The position numbers were made by a program, and so were the translations under genes. 38,805 nt of DNA from Thermoanaerobaculia bacterium (lineage in GTDB: Bacteria; Acidobacteriota; Thermoanaerobaculia; Gp7-AA8), in contig JAENWF010000140.1 in the NCBI GenBank assembly GCA_016650215.1, forward strand, positions 1 to 38,805. Reading direction: 5' to 3'. The first letter of the stretch is position 1. The number at the start of each line of letters is the position of its first letter. Shown piece by piece: positions 8,190 to 18,195 of the stretch. The notes under the pieces are model-generated. The model ran no database searches. It was not told the origin of the DNA and saw nothing but the letters and a program-made list of their open reading frames with translations.

Positions 8190-11100
8190 TCATGCTCGGA
8201 ATGATTTGACGAGGATTCCGAGCTCGCGGATCTGGTATGCGAGAGCCTGGCGCGACATATTGAGTATCTCGGCGGCGCGATTCTGATTGCCTGAAGCCGC
8301 GTTCAGCGATTTCTCGATCAGATCACGCCGGAAGCGGGTGACCGCGTCCTGATACGAGCCGGCGACGGCACGCGCGGGAGTCGCGGCCCGCACCCGCTCA
8401 GGAAGGTGCTGCATTTCGATCTCGCGTACGTCGCCTGCGATCGCGTGTGCTGCGCGGATCGTGTTCTGCAGCTCGCGCACGTTTCCCGGCCAGCGATGGG
8501 CTCGTAGAAGCGTCTCGACTTCGGATGAAAAGGCGGAGGGGCCGCTTCGATGGCGGCTGCTTTCCCCGTCGACGAAGTGCCGCGCCAGCAACAGCACGTC
8601 GTTTCCCCGATCGCGAAGTGGAGGAAGCGCAATCTCGACGCCGCGGATCCGGTAGTAGAGATCCTCGCGGAAGCGCCCCTCCTCGACTGCAGTCTCGAGC
8701 TTGCGGTTGGTGGCGCTGACGACGCGCACGTCGGCGATGCGATTCGTCGTCTCGCCGACTCGACGAAAATCACCATCCTGGAGAAAACGGAGAAGCTTTG
8801 CCTGAGCGGTCAGCGGCATCTCTCCGATCTCGTCGAGGAAGATCGTGCCGCCTTCGCTCGACTCGATGAGCCCCGCGCGGTCGCGGTCCGCACCGGTAAA
8901 TGCGCCGCGGACGTGTCCGAACAGCTCGCTCTCGATGAGGTTTTCGGGTAGCGCGGCGCAGTTGATCGGAGTGAACGGCTTCTGCCGCCGCGCCGATGCG
9001 CGATGAATCGCACTGGCGACAAGCTCCTTGCCGGTGCCCGACTCGCCGAGAACACAAACGGCGACATCGCGCCGCGCGACGCGCTCGATCAGATCGAAGA
9101 CCGCGCGGATCGCCGGTGACTCGCCGACGATTCCGTGCGTTCCCTGCATGCGAGACGGCGTCTGCTCCGCCGGGTCGACGAGTCTGCGAAGGCGGTGATT
9201 CTCTGCGCGCGTACGGAAGAGGGCGAAGATCGCGCTGCGGGACTCCACGCTCCACGAGCCGGCACCTTCGATCATGAGAATCTCGCGATCGCTGCAGCGA
9301 ATCACATCGCCTTCATCACCCGCCGCGTCCAGTTCCGCCGGCGTGACTTCTGCGGGCCCGTCACTGGACCAGTGTCCCAGGCGATTGCGCGAGGCAAAGT
9401 ACCAGCGGATTGGACCGAATGCGTCGTGCGCGAATGGATACTCAGTGACGGCAGCAGCCCGAAGAATCTCGACATCCGTCCCGTCTCTCCTCGCCACCAC
9501 TGGAGTGTCGATCCGCAGTCTCGCGGCAAGTTGCGCGGCGAGCTCCTGACGTCCATGCGCGACCGCCGAGCGGTAGAGCGCGAGTTTGTTCGACGCCGAA
9601 GGGGAGAGTGGCGTCGGCCCGGCACGGCCACCCATCTCCCACTCCGACAGGTCACGATGAAACTCACTGGAAAGCGGCAGAGGCGATCCTCGTCTGCAAC
9701 TCAATAGGCGATGGCGGTCGTCGAGCTCACGATTTCCGCTGCGACCTTTCGAGCGCAGTGGATTCTGGCTGCCGCTCATCCAATCGACCTCGTCGGCGAT
9801 CAGCGCTGCCGCCTCGCGAATCTGCGCGATGAGTGAGGGGCGATCGAGAATCCTCAGCGCGATTCGGTGGGCCGAGGCGAACCGGCCGCGCGAGAACTCG
9901 AGATGCGCATCGAGAAGGTCCAGCTCGAAGGTGCGCGCCGCGTCGTCGGAGGCGTGATGATCGCGCAGGCGCTCGATCATGTGCGCCGCCGTCTCCCACC
10001 GCCCGCTGTCTGCCGCGAGATACGCGAGCGTGTAGAGGATGCCGGCCGCTCCGCGGTCACCCTGCGCTTCGTCGATTGCCGTCAGTGCCTCGATCGCGAG
10101 CGCACGTGTTTCCTCCCACCGGCCGGCCGAGAATGACGCAAAGATCCGGTCGAGCCATGCGTCGATCCGTTCGATCGTCGAGCGTGCCTGCACAACCGCA
10201 AGCGACGCGGCGTTAGCAGCAGACTCGCAGTCACCGGTGGCGAGCGCGGCGTACGTCTGCAGACGCAGGCCCAGGTAGTGATCGTTCGGAACGCTGTCGC
10301 TGGCGACAGATGAACCGCGATCGATCGCGAGGACCGCGAGCTCGTACGATTGCTGGATTCGCTCCTCGGGAGTCGAAGGAGCCGCGCCGGCAAACTCCAC
10401 CCGCGCGTCGTCGTACCGCTCATCGAGTCTCAGCAGCTCGCCTCTCAGCATGGCCGCGCGGAAGTCACGCACCGTCATCCGCCCGAGCCGCGCGAGAGCA
10501 GTCGCGTAGTCACCTTCACGGCGCTCGACGAGGGCCATGAGGAGCTCGACCTCGGTCCCCTCCAGCATCGGAGCGAGCTCGCGCGCATCGGCGTATCGCG
10601 CACTCTCGGCGAGCGCACGCGCAAGCACGAGTGCGAGTGGAGGCGTGAGACTCGCACGCGAAACGCGCGTCAAAGCTTCGACTGCTTCATCCGCCGATTC
10701 CCACTCGACGCGCTCGAGTAGCGCGAGACCCTGGGAGACCTCGCCGCACTCGATCAGAAGAAACGCTGCCTGCGATCCGGCAGATACCGAGGCTGCGGCA
10801 CTGCAGAGCGCCGGACGCGACGCGTGCGGAATGTGACGCGCGCAATGTTCGCGAATCTCCTCGGACGCGAAGAGCAGCTCGTCTCCCGACAGCGAGGTGA
10901 CACCCGGCACGACGAGAGACTCGAGCGGATGATCGAAGAGAAAATCGCGCAGGAACCCGCGAGCGAGGTCGACCGGTACTCTCTGTCCGAGCAGCGCGAG
11001 AGCCGCAACGTAGGAGCGACGCGGCTCGCCCAAAGCCGCGAACGCGCTCTTCTCGACTGGCAGCGACCCCGTCTGCAGAAAGCGGGCGTAGTCATCCGAT

Positions 11101-12116
11101 CGAACGAACGCATCGAGCCACGCGGGTGGATCTGATTGCGTCGCGAGACGATTCTGCAGAGATTCGACGGCAGCGAGTCGCGACGACACCGCGAAGTAAC
11201 GGCTGGACGGGAGCTGTGGCGCATCGCCGCCGAGCTCGAGCCAGGTTGCGGAGGTCAACGTGGCCGCTGACTCCAGGACTCGCTTCGACGCACCATCGAG
11301 CAGATCGCGATCTTTCGTGACGATGACATGCTTCCGGCCCGAGAGAAGAGTGGCGACGCACTCGGCCAGTTCAGACTCTGTGCGCGTCGAACCTGCAAGA
11401 GCGGGATCGAATGCAGCGAGTGCCCCGTAACGCTGGAGCGGCGCCGGCTCGATCACGACCACGCGCACCGAGGGATCGAGCGCCGCCATAAAGCTCAACG
11501 AGAGAACGCCGCGAGCGCCTGGCAACAGATGAACGCCACCTGCTTCGTGCCACAGCTCGCGCAATGCCTCCGCGCCGGGAGAGGCGACCTCCCCCGCCGC
11601 CGCGCCGCGCATTGACGTACGGTCAGCTCCGATGTCGCGCGACAGCCTCGCCTCGATCTCGCAGTAAAGCGTCTCCGCGCGCAACCACGGACGTCGCAAC
11701 GCATCGACCGCTGGAGCGTCGATCGCGGAAGCGAACCGCTGGAAAAGCGTCAGAAGCGGCGGCGACGATTCGGCATCGACACCGCGTGCCGCGATCCGCA
11801 CGAGCCGCGGGTCGATTCCTCGCTTCCGCATGATCATCCACTCGGCCGGATCGAGCTCCGCGTCCGCGATCCCCGCGAACTGGAGAAATGCCTGGTGCCC
11901 TGCAAACTGCGCCAGCAGCGAGAGCCGGTCGCGCGGTCCTAGCCCGCGCGCCGAGTCGAGCGCCGACAACTGCATCGAGATCTCCAGAGACGCGCCGGCG
12001 CACCACGGAAGCGATGCGTGGTGCAACGTCGCGGTCGTCGCCGCGTCCCAGGCGAAGCTCCGCAACGACACCACCGTCGCGTCCGACGTACGGCGTGAGG
12101 CACCTCGCATTGACAT
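8190..12116 (-). CDS. Sigma-54-dependent Fis-family transcriptional regulator with very long N-terminal TPR/helical-repeat region
   Basis: Walker [15 protein letters not shown] (encoded at 8886-8906), [24 protein letters not shown]-terminal Fis [26 protein letters not shown]; about 900 aa of helical repeats N-terminal. Confidence 0.92.
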   Translation of the reverse strand: MSMRGASRRTSDATVVSLRSFAWDAATTATLHHASLPWCAGASLEISMQLSALDSARGLGPRDRLSLLAQFAGHQAFLQFAGIADAELDPAEWMIMRKRGIDPRLVRIAARGVDAESSPPLLTLFQRFASAIDAPAVDALRRPWLRAETLYCEIEARLSRDIGADRTSMRGAAAGEVASPGAEALRELWHEAGGVHLLPGARGVLSLSFMAALDPSVRVVVIEPAPLQRYGALAAFDPALAGSTRTESELAECVATLLSGRKHVIVTKDRDLLDGASKRVLESAATLTSATWLELGGDAPQLPSSRYFAVSSRLAAVESLQNRLATQSDPPAWLDAFVRSDDYARFLQTGSLPVEKSAFAALGEPRRSYVAALALLGQRVPVDLARGFLRDFLFDHPLESLVVPGVTSLSGDELLFASEEIREHCARHIPHASRPALCSAAASVSAGSQAAFLLIECGEVSQGLALLERVEWESADEAVEALTRVSRASLTPPLALVLARALAESARYADARELAPMLEGTEVELLMALVERREGDYATALARLGRMTVRDFRAAMLRGELLRLDERYDDARVEFAGAAPSTPEERIQQSYELAVLAIDRGSSVASDSVPNDHYLGLRLQTYAALATGDCESAANAASLAVVQARSTIERIDAWLDRIFASFSAGRWEETRALAIEALTAIDEAQGDRGAAGILYTLAYLAADSGRWETAAHMIERLRDHHASDDAARTFELDLLDAHLEFSRGRFASAHRIALRILDRPSLIAQIREAAALIADEVDWMSGSQNPLRSKGRSGNRELDDRHRLLSCRRGSPLPLSSEFHRDLSEWEMGGRAGPTPLSPSASNKLALYRSAVAHGRQELAAQLAARLRIDTPVVARRDGTDVEILRAAAVTEYPFAHDAFGPIRWYFASRNRLGHWSSDGPAEVTPAELDAAGDEGDVIRCSDREILMIEGAGSWSVESRSAIFALFRTRAENHRLRRLVDPAEQTPSRMQGTHGIVGESPAIRAVFDLIERVARRDVAVCVLGESGTGKELVASAIHRASARRQKPFTPINCAALPENLIESELFGHVRGAFTGADRDRAGLIESSEGGTIFLDEIGEMPLTAQAKLLRFLQDGDFRRVGETTNRIADVRVVSATNRKLETAVEEGRFREDLYYRIRGVEIALPPLRDRGNDVLLLARHFVDGESSRHRSGPSAFSSEVETLLRAHRWPGNVRELQNTIRAAHAIAGDVREIEMQHLPERVRAATPARAVAGSYQDAVTRFRRDLIEKSLNAASGNQNRAAEILNMSRQALAYQIRELGILVKSFRA

Positions 12117-12196
12117 GGGATTTCCCGGCTATGGTGAGTCTGAATGACTCCATTTCCCTACCGCCAATTTGGGAAACTCCTACAATAGCGCCGCCC

Positions 12197-13021
12197 ATGA
12201 ACGACATCGAGATCGCCACCGAAGCTGCCCGCCGCGGGGCCGCCATTCTCATGAAGTATTGGGAAACGCTGGGGAAAGACGACGCCGACTTGAAGTCGCG
12301 CAACGACTGGGTCTCCGCCGCCGATCGCGAGAGCGAGAAGGCGATCGTCGACTGCATCCATGAGCTCTCGGCGGGCGACTCCATCCTCGGCGAGGAGAGC
12401 GGCGCGACCGCTGGCTCGAGCGACCGAACGTGGGTCATCGATCCACTCGACGGCACCTCGAACTACCTCCAGCACTTTCCCTTCTGGTCCATCTCGATCG
12501 CGGTGCGAAAAAACAACGAGACGATTGCAGGACTCGTCTACGAGCCGCTGCGCGATCTCTTCTTCACCGCTGAGAAGGGATCGGGCGCATTTCGCAATGG
12601 CCGGCGCATCAGCGTCTCGAATCACGCGGCAGTCGAGGGATCGTTCCTTGCGACCGGATTCCCGTTTCGCGCCCAGGAGTACGTGGGCGTCTACACGGCG
12701 ATTTTTCAGGACGTGATCCGGATCGCGAAGGGAGTGCGGCGCGCGGGCTCGGCGGCGCTCGATCTCGCATACACGGCGGCGGGTGTGTTCGACGGATTCT
12801 TCGAGATACATCTCGCGCCGTGGGACGTAGCGGCCGGATCACTGCTGGTGACGGAGGCGGGAGGGATCGTCACCGATTTCTCGCGCGGCGACCGCTGGCT
12901 CGAGCGCGGCAACATCGTCGGCGCAACGCCGCGAGTTCACGACGAGCTGATGAAGCTGATCAACCGGCACGTCAGCGAAGAGCAGCTCGATCACCGGCGC
13001 AATTCGAGATCGAGTCTGTGA
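12197..13021 (+). CDS. suhB: Inositol monophosphatase family protein
   Basis: ORF 11888-13021; start chosen at ATG 12197. WVIDPLDGTSNYLQHFP and APWDVAAGSLLVTEAGG motifs. Confidence 0.9.
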   Translation: MNDIEIATEAARRGAAILMKYWETLGKDDADLKSRNDWVSAADRESEKAIVDCIHELSAGDSILGEESGATAGSSDRTWVIDPLDGTSNYLQHFPFWSISIAVRKNNETIAGLVYEPLRDLFFTAEKGSGAFRNGRRISVSNHAAVEGSFLATGFPFRAQEYVGVYTAIFQDVIRIAKGVRRAGSAALDLAYTAAGVFDGFFEIHLAPWDVAAGSLLVTEAGGIVTDFSRGDRWLERGNIVGATPRVHDELMKLINRHVSEEQLDHRRNSRSSL

Positions 13022-13635
13022 GTCCTGCGAAGCTTCCGCACGAGTTCTACCTGCAAGACACCGTGACGGTCGCGCACGCGCTCCTCGGCTGCGTGCTCTG
13101 GCGCAGGATCGGCCGCAAACTCCTCGCCGCCCGCATCGTCGAGAGCGAGGCGTACCTCGGGGCGAACGATTCCGCCAGCCACGCGCGTCGCGGTCTTCGC
13201 TCCGAGCGAAACGAGTCGATGTACCTCGAAGGGGGACACGCCTACGTCTACTTCACGTACGGAATGCACTGGTGCATGAATGTCGTGACGCAGGAGGCTG
13301 GAACCGCGGAAGCGGTGCTCGTTCGTGGCGCGCAGCCGCTGCGCGGAATCGAGTTGATGCGCGAGAACCGGCCGAAGGCGAAGCGCGATTTCGATCTGAT
13401 GAACGGGCCGGGAAAGATCTGTAAGGCGATGAGCATCGACCGCACGTTCGACGGCGAGTCGCTCGCAGGCAGCAGGCTCTATCTCACCGGGCGCGACAGC
13501 GAAGTGCCGGACGACTCGATCGGCGTGACTCCGCGAATCGGCATCGACGGAGCGGGCGACGCGAAGCTCTGGCCCCTGCGCTTCATCATTCGTGGGAACC
13601 GCTACGTGACGCCGAGCTCCCACAATGCCGCCTGA
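13018..13635 (+). CDS. DNA-3-methyladenine glycosylase (AAG/MPG family)
   Basis: GTG start 13018 overlaps upstream TGA by 4 nt; LPHEFYLQDTVTVAHALLGCVLWR, RIVESEAYLGANDSASHA, AYVYFTYGMHWCMNVV, NGPGKICKAM. Confidence 0.93.
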   Translation: MSPAKLPHEFYLQDTVTVAHALLGCVLWRRIGRKLLAARIVESEAYLGANDSASHARRGLRSERNESMYLEGGHAYVYFTYGMHWCMNVVTQEAGTAEAVLVRGAQPLRGIELMRENRPKAKRDFDLMNGPGKICKAMSIDRTFDGESLAGSRLYLTGRDSEVPDDSIGVTPRIGIDGAGDAKLWPLRFIIRGNRYVTPSSHNAA

Positions 13636-14224
13636 TCACTACCGCACTCTCGCGCAGACGGCTGAGTCGCGGCAGAAGATCGAACGGTCCGATTTTCGCG
13701 CCATCGCGTTTCATACGACGAGCGATGACGACTTTTTCGCGCATTTGCACGCGATCGAGAAACGTCACTTCGATGCCACACATCACTGCTGGGCCTTCCG
13801 CCTCTTCGCCGATGGCGAGACTCGCCAGCGCAGCTCCGACGCGGGTGAGCCGTCCGGCAGCGCCGGCAAGCCGATCCTTTCGGCAATCGAGAGCGCTGAC
13901 CTCTTCGACCTCGGCGTAGTCGTCGTGCGGTGGTACGGCGGCGTGAAACTCGGGACTGGCGGGCTCGCACGCGCGTATCGCGAGACCGCGAACGAGGCAT
14001 TGCGCGATGCACCGCTCCTCGATCGCTACCTCTATGACCGCTTCGTCGTCATCGTGCCTTTCGAAATGTTGAACGCGGCGTATCGCCTGATCGCGCCGCC
14101 CAACATACTTCTCACGGCTGAGGACTTTGGCGATGAGAATCGCTTCACGTTCGACGTACGGCGGTCGATCGCGGGCGCATTCGAGCGGACGCTCGCCGAG
14201 AAACGATTTCAATTCACGCGTTGA
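13625..14224 (+). CDS. YigZ/IMPACT family protein
   Basis: HHCWAFRL, DAGEPSGSAGKPIL, VVVVRWYGGVKLGTGGLARAY signatures; overlaps upstream gene by 11 nt. Confidence 0.92.
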   Translation: MPPDHYRTLAQTAESRQKIERSDFRAIAFHTTSDDDFFAHLHAIEKRHFDATHHCWAFRLFADGETRQRSSDAGEPSGSAGKPILSAIESADLFDLGVVVVRWYGGVKLGTGGLARAYRETANEALRDAPLLDRYLYDRFVVIVPFEMLNAAYRLIAPPNILLTAEDFGDENRFTFDVRRSIAGAFERTLAEKRFQFTR

Positions 14225-14230
14225 GCGTGA

Positions 14231-14632
14231 TCACTCCTTCGTGACGGTCGTTCTTGCGATTCTGTCGCCGGTGCGCGGCTTGCCGGCGAGCACAAGCGCC
14301 ACCTCGACCACATTCCATATCGGAACGATGAGCGGGATGTTGCGTACGACCGATCGGCCATAGCCGCAGTGCTCGCCTCGCGGCGTAAGCATGCGCAGGC
14401 CGAGGATCTGTTTGCCGAGTGAACGCCCGCGAAAGCCGTCGCGGATGAGGAGCGCAATTACGATGATGCCGAGGGCGACCCACCAGACGAGCTGGATCAC
14501 CTTCACTGAGCCGCCGATCCAGGCCATTGCGTAACTCACGAGCGAGGCGGGCAGAACGAGGACGATCGAGATCGACAAGGCGTCGACCAGGAAGGCTGCG
14601 ATCCTCAAAAGCGTGGTTTGTGACGTTTCCAT
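14231..14632 (-). CDS. RDD family membrane protein
   Basis: RIAAFLVDALSI, RGRSLGKQILGLRML, TGDRIARTTV; hydrophobic segments. Confidence 0.82.
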   Translation of the reverse strand: METSQTTLLRIAAFLVDALSISIVLVLPASLVSYAMAWIGGSVKVIQLVWWVALGIIVIALLIRDGFRGRSLGKQILGLRMLTPRGEHCGYGRSVVRNIPLIVPIWNVVEVALVLAGKPRTGDRIARTTVTKE

Positions 14633-14689
14633 CTCTGGTGCTCTGAAACCTGGGGAGAAGGCTACCGTATCAGGTGAGTGGTGACGACC

Positions 14690-15514
14690 ATGAACCGGCT
14701 CAGACCTTGTGTTTATTTACTCGCTGCGACGCTGCTCTCCGCGTGCGCCGTGGGAGAAAAGCACGAGGTCACGGTCGAGCGCAACTGGCAGGCGGCCGGA
14801 ATCCGGACCGTGAAGGTGGACGGGGTCAACGGCAGCCTCTCGGTTCAGGCAGGACCGGGCGACAGAGTCGAGCTCGTCGCGCGCGTTAAATCGCGCGGAG
14901 TCTCCCCATCGAAGGACAAACCCAACTTCGGCTTTTTCGAGTCGATCGTCGAAGGTGACACGCTGCGCATCGCGCAGAAGAGGAGCCGGGTAACGGTTTC
15001 CATTCCGTTCTTCCGGTCGGACGAGCTCCAGATCGACTACGACCTGATGGTCCCTCCCTCCGCCGCGATCGACCTCAAGACAGTCAACGGGCGCATCGCG
15101 GCACGGGGAATCTCGGGCGAAGCAACGATGACGACCGTCAATGGAACGATCGACGCAGAGATCGGCGGCGAGCACGAAGTTTCCGCAAAGTCGGTCAACG
15201 GCCGCATCCGCGCGAAATTCGTCACCGGCTTCGCGGGTGCACGTCTCAAGACCGTGAATGGCGGAGTCGAGGCGATTCTTCCGCAATCGGCGTCATTCAC
15301 CTGCAATCTCTCGCAGGTCAACGGCGACTTCGAGGCCACATTCCCCCTCAGCATTCACTCGAATCCCGGCGGCCGGCGCGTCTCCGGCGAAGTCAACGGC
15401 GGCCGCTATCAACTTCAGATCACGACTGTGAACGGCGACGTCGAAGTGCAGCACATTCCGCCACCGCCACCGCCGCCGGCACCGCCGGCGTTGCCCCCCG
15501 CACCGACGAGCTGA
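14690..15514 (+). CDS. DUF4097-like adhesin/beta-helix lipoprotein
   Basis: Lipobox LLSAC; repeated K/T-T/S-VNG motifs (VNGSL, VNGRI, VNGTI, VNGRI, VNGGV, VNGDF, VNGG, VNGDV); proline-rich C-terminus. Start could be GTG 14678. Confidence 0.75.
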   Translation: MNRLRPCVYLLAATLLSACAVGEKHEVTVERNWQAAGIRTVKVDGVNGSLSVQAGPGDRVELVARVKSRGVSPSKDKPNFGFFESIVEGDTLRIAQKRSRVTVSIPFFRSDELQIDYDLMVPPSAAIDLKTVNGRIAARGISGEATMTTVNGTIDAEIGGEHEVSAKSVNGRIRAKFVTGFAGARLKTVNGGVEAILPQSASFTCNLSQVNGDFEATFPLSIHSNPGGRRVSGEVNGGRYQLQITTVNGDVEVQHIPPPPPPPAPPALPPAPTS

Positions 15515-15594
15515 GGGCGCGGTGGCGGACGGGCGACGGGTGGATCCTTCGCTTCGCTTCTAACGAACCTACTCGTGCGATCAGGGCGACAGAG

Positions 15595-15788
15595 GACGGA
15601 AAGCCGCCGGCTTGAGAGCCGGCGCCACATCGCTCGCGAATGCTGAATACCAGGCATGCCGGATGCGGCAGAACTCGAGCGCAGGGGACGAAAGACCGCC
15701 AGCTGAAGCCGGCGCCACGTCGCGTACGAATGATGCCATGAGCCGTGCTGGATGTGGCGCCGGCTCTCAAGCCGGCGGTCTTCCGTCC
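15595..15788. repeat. Family II palindromic repeat, compound copy with at least three arms
   Basis: 38-nt outer inverted repeat 15595-15632 / 15751-15788 with about two mismatches, plus internal arm 15686-15722. Confidence 0.85.
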
Positions 15789-15859
15789 CCTCCAGGTTCA
15801 TCAACTCTTCCATGGCGCCTCGCGCCACTCCCGAGCTCAGGATGACCGTGAAGAGATCC

Positions 15860-16010
15860 GGCCTCTGTGTGGCGGCGCCGCGGGTCGGCGGGCGCCACAC
15901 AGAACCGCCGCGTTTTGCTAGCTCAGCGGCGTCAAGAAATCGCAGAAGGCGCGACCGACCCGGTGCCACCCCCCATCCTTCGCCGTCTTCGCGGCTCAGG
16001 ATGGGGGGTG
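15860..16010. repeat. Family III palindromic repeat, short copy
   Basis: CTGTGTGGCGGCGCCGCGGGTCGGCGGGCGCCACACAG plus GTCTTCGCGGCTCAGGATG, as at 1902-2042. Confidence 0.7.
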
Positions 16011-16017
16011 AAGACCC

Positions 16018-16320
16018 CTAGTTGACCAGTTCGCTGCCGCGCGAGTATCGCAACTCCTCCGAGGGCCAGCGCTCCTGTAGAACGCGCTCGAAGTGAGGAA
16101 GGACGATGATTTCGTAGCGGTCGCCGAAATCCGGATCGAGCTCGAGGATCGCCTTCTTGGCGCAGGCAACGAGCGATCGCGCTTCCCGGTGCGAGACGGT
16201 CCGGTCGCTGCTGATGAGGTTGATCGTCAGATCCACGATCATCCGGACACGACGAAACCGCTTGCGTTCGACAAACGCTGAGCGCACCTCGGAGAAGTTC
16301 TCGGTCTCGAATTTCGGCAT
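16018..16320 (-). CDS. Conserved-looking hypothetical protein
   Basis: ORF 16018-16362; start chosen at ATG 16320 (MPKFETENFSEVRSAFVERKRF); codon bias consistent with coding, no family recognised. Confidence 0.55.
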   Translation of the reverse strand: MPKFETENFSEVRSAFVERKRFRRVRMIVDLTINLISSDRTVSHREARSLVACAKKAILELDPDFGDRYEIIVLPHFERVLQERWPSEELRYSRGSELVN

Positions 16321-16388
16321 CGTGATGTCACTGGCCGGAAACGCCCGACCAGGGGCCTGCATTCCGGGTTTGCAGTTACATCTGATCG

Positions 16389-17027
16389 CTACGCGTGGTC
16401 GCGGTCGCCTTCGGCCCAGATCTCATCGGCGAGGATCGGATCGACACGCGACTCGTAGTAGCGGATCGCCGAACGCGACACCGCGTGGACGGCTGCATAG
16501 TTCAGGGCGCCGCCAGAAATGATCCCCACGAACGGGACTATCCGCGCAAAGCGCTCGCGTACAAACCGCGTTCCGATGCGCTCCGCCAACATGCCGCCTT
16601 CGGTGGCGGCTCCGAGGACCGTAGCAAGACCCTGCTTGCCGACACCGACGCCGCCGGAGAATGCCAGACACGACAGCGCTTCGGTGAAGCGTTCGCGCGA
16701 CGACGGCTCGTGACCGTAGATCGTCGCGATGCCGAGGATCATGCGGAACTGCTGGTACACGAGATACGCGAGATCGGCTCCGAGCGTACCGATCGCGAGC
16801 GGGCCGATCGCGGGGATTCCGGTCACCGCCCCGGCAGCAGCGCAACGGATTGCCGTCCGACGGGCGAGCGTGCGCGCGTGTTCGTTCGCCGCGAACTCAG
16901 GCGCGCCCAGCTTCAGCTTCGCGATCTCCGCGCGGAGCTTGTCCGTGTCGATCTCCTCGAAGAGTGCACGAAATACATCCTCGAGAATCGAGTCGGCGCG
17001 CCGCTTGAAGTTTCGTACGTTGATCAT
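16389..17027 (-). CDS. EcsC-like family protein
   Basis: ARRTAIRCAAAGAVTGIPAIGPLAIGTLGADLAYLVYQQFRMILGIATIYG resembles EcsC; Gly/Ala-rich hydrophobic stretches. Confidence 0.62.
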   Translation of the reverse strand: MINVRNFKRRADSILEDVFRALFEEIDTDKLRAEIAKLKLGAPEFAANEHARTLARRTAIRCAAAGAVTGIPAIGPLAIGTLGADLAYLVYQQFRMILGIATIYGHEPSSRERFTEALSCLAFSGGVGVGKQGLATVLGAATEGGMLAERIGTRFVRERFARIVPFVGIISGGALNYAAVHAVSRSAIRYYESRVDPILADEIWAEGDRDHA

Positions 17028-17104
17028 GACCTTGACCGGAACAATTCTACGGAGCTCGCCGTGAGCTCATCGCCCGCATGACGCGAATTTTGTGTGAACT
17101 GACG

Positions 17105-17434
17105 TCAATCGCTTTTCTTCGCTGTTGACGGCGAGTCGGACGACGCCTTCGTCCCCGCCGGCGATTCTGACTTTGTTTCCGACTTTGATTCGGACTTCGA
17201 ATCGGACTTTGTTTCGGACTTTGATTCGGAGCTTGATTCGGACTTCGATTCTGACTTCGAGCCGTAGTCCGTCTTGTAGAAACCTGAGCCCTTGAACTGG
17301 ATCGCTGGCGAGGAGAAGAGCTTCTTCATCTCGCCTCCGCACTTTGTGCAATGGCTCGGCGGCGCATCGGAGAGTTTCTGGATGAGCTCGACCCGCTCGC
17401 TGCACTGCCGGCATTCGTACTCAAAGAGAGGCAT
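17105..17434 (-). CDS. FmdB-family zinc ribbon protein with Lys/Ser/Glu repeat tail
   Basis: MPLFEYECRQCSERVELIQK...PPSHCTKCGGEMKKLFSSPAIQFKGSGFYKTDY; C-terminal (KSES)n. Confidence 0.93.
   Translation of the reverse strand: MPLFEYECRQCSERVELIQKLSDAPPSHCTKCGGEMKKLFSSPAIQFKGSGFYKTDYGSKSESKSESSSESKSETKSDSKSESKSETKSESPAGTKASSDSPSTAKKSD
17163..17265 (-). repeat. 12-nt-period minisatellite within FmdB gene
   Basis: Reiterated GACTTTGATTCG / GACTTCGATTCG units encoding (KSES)n. Confidence 0.85.
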
Positions 17435-17488
17435 GGCACTGCGAACAACCCGAAGCTGAGGTCGATTTCAGGGGATCGACTGGAACGA

Positions 17489-18115
17489 CTACAGGCCGAC
17501 CTTGGCGTCCGAGCTTTCCTCGGCAGCAAAGACCTGGCCGTTGCGGAAGTAGACGCCGGCGACGTTGCCGCTGCTGGTGCGGTAGTACCACGCCTCGATT
17601 GTCCCGCCGCGGCGGCTTTGCCGGCTCGTCCATCCCGGAATCGGCTTTCCGAGGACCTTGGCTACCTCACGCTGCGACATCCCCTTCTCGAGCTGGAGGA
17701 GTTTGTCGCGCGAGACGGCAAGACGATCGATCGCGAGAGTGAGACCCTGATGCGCCCGGTAGTTTTTGGCGTCATGATTCAACACGGAGCGATAGAAGCG
17801 GATCGCATCCTGATGACGCCCGAGCGCAGTCAGCTCGTCGGCGAATTCGAGTTGGATCCGGTGGTAGACCTCGCGAGCGCGGCTATGGTCGGGATGCCGG
17901 CGGACGAACGCCGCGATCGAGTCGGCATAGACCTGTTTCTGCATCGACGACGCCTGATTCGAGACTGCGGCCTTCTTGTGCTCGAGGACGTCGCGCCACT
18001 CGGCCTGCCGATCGACACCGTCGTTTTTCGAATCGCAGCCGAGGAGTGCGATTCCGAGGGTGAGGATGGTGATCACACGCCGCACGAGGCAAAGGTAGCA
18101 CACGAACGGTGGCAC
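17489..18115 (-). CDS. Putative lipoprotein, TPR-like region plus SmpA/BamE-like C-terminus
   Basis: ITILTLGIALLGC lipobox; ALGRHQDAIRFYRSVLNHDAKNYRAHQ; KGMSQREVAKVLGKPIPGW...EAWYYR...VYFRNGQV. Start codon uncertain. Confidence 0.65.
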   Translation of the reverse strand: MPPFVCYLCLVRRVITILTLGIALLGCDSKNDGVDRQAEWRDVLEHKKAAVSNQASSMQKQVYADSIAAFVRRHPDHSRAREVYHRIQLEFADELTALGRHQDAIRFYRSVLNHDAKNYRAHQGLTLAIDRLAVSRDKLLQLEKGMSQREVAKVLGKPIPGWTSRQSRRGGTIEAWYYRTSSGNVAGVYFRNGQVFAAEESSDAKVGL

Positions 18116-18132
18116 CGCGAGGGAGTGTTCTA

Positions 18133-18138
18133 TAATCG
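18133..18138 (+). promoter_or_regulatory. Candidate -10 box TATAAT
   Basis: Perfect TATAAT in the gap upstream of the 18196 gene in GC-rich DNA; no convincing -35. Confidence 0.4.
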
Positions 18139-18195
18139 CCCAGCTTTGGGCCGCCTTTCTACGAGGCGTGGCAAGCTACAGCAACCGGAGGGTTT

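Noticed and set aside
12117-12196. Sigma-54 promoter upstream of the sigma-54 regulator
   Set aside because: TTGGCGGTAGGGAAATG on the minus strand lacks a matching -12 GC element at correct spacing.
11888-12196. N-terminal extension of the inositol monophosphatase ORF
   Set aside because: Lies antisense to the sigma-54 regulator, Arg/Ala-rich, no family similarity; ATG 12197 starts a normal-length protein.
15595-15788. Possible CRISPR array from repeated GCCGGCGCCAC units
   Set aside because: Units are in both orientations, spacing is irregular and the interiors are homologous to one another; palindromic dispersed repeats fit better.
17163-17265. Repeat block in FmdB as a CRISPR or a regulatory repeat
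   Set aside because: 12-nt period in frame and coding for KSES units in a clear FmdB gene; no spacers.
17067-17414. 115-aa ORF with (IKVRxEVR) repeats
   Set aside because: Alternative frame of the FmdB minisatellite; the FmdB frame carries the conserved zinc ribbon.
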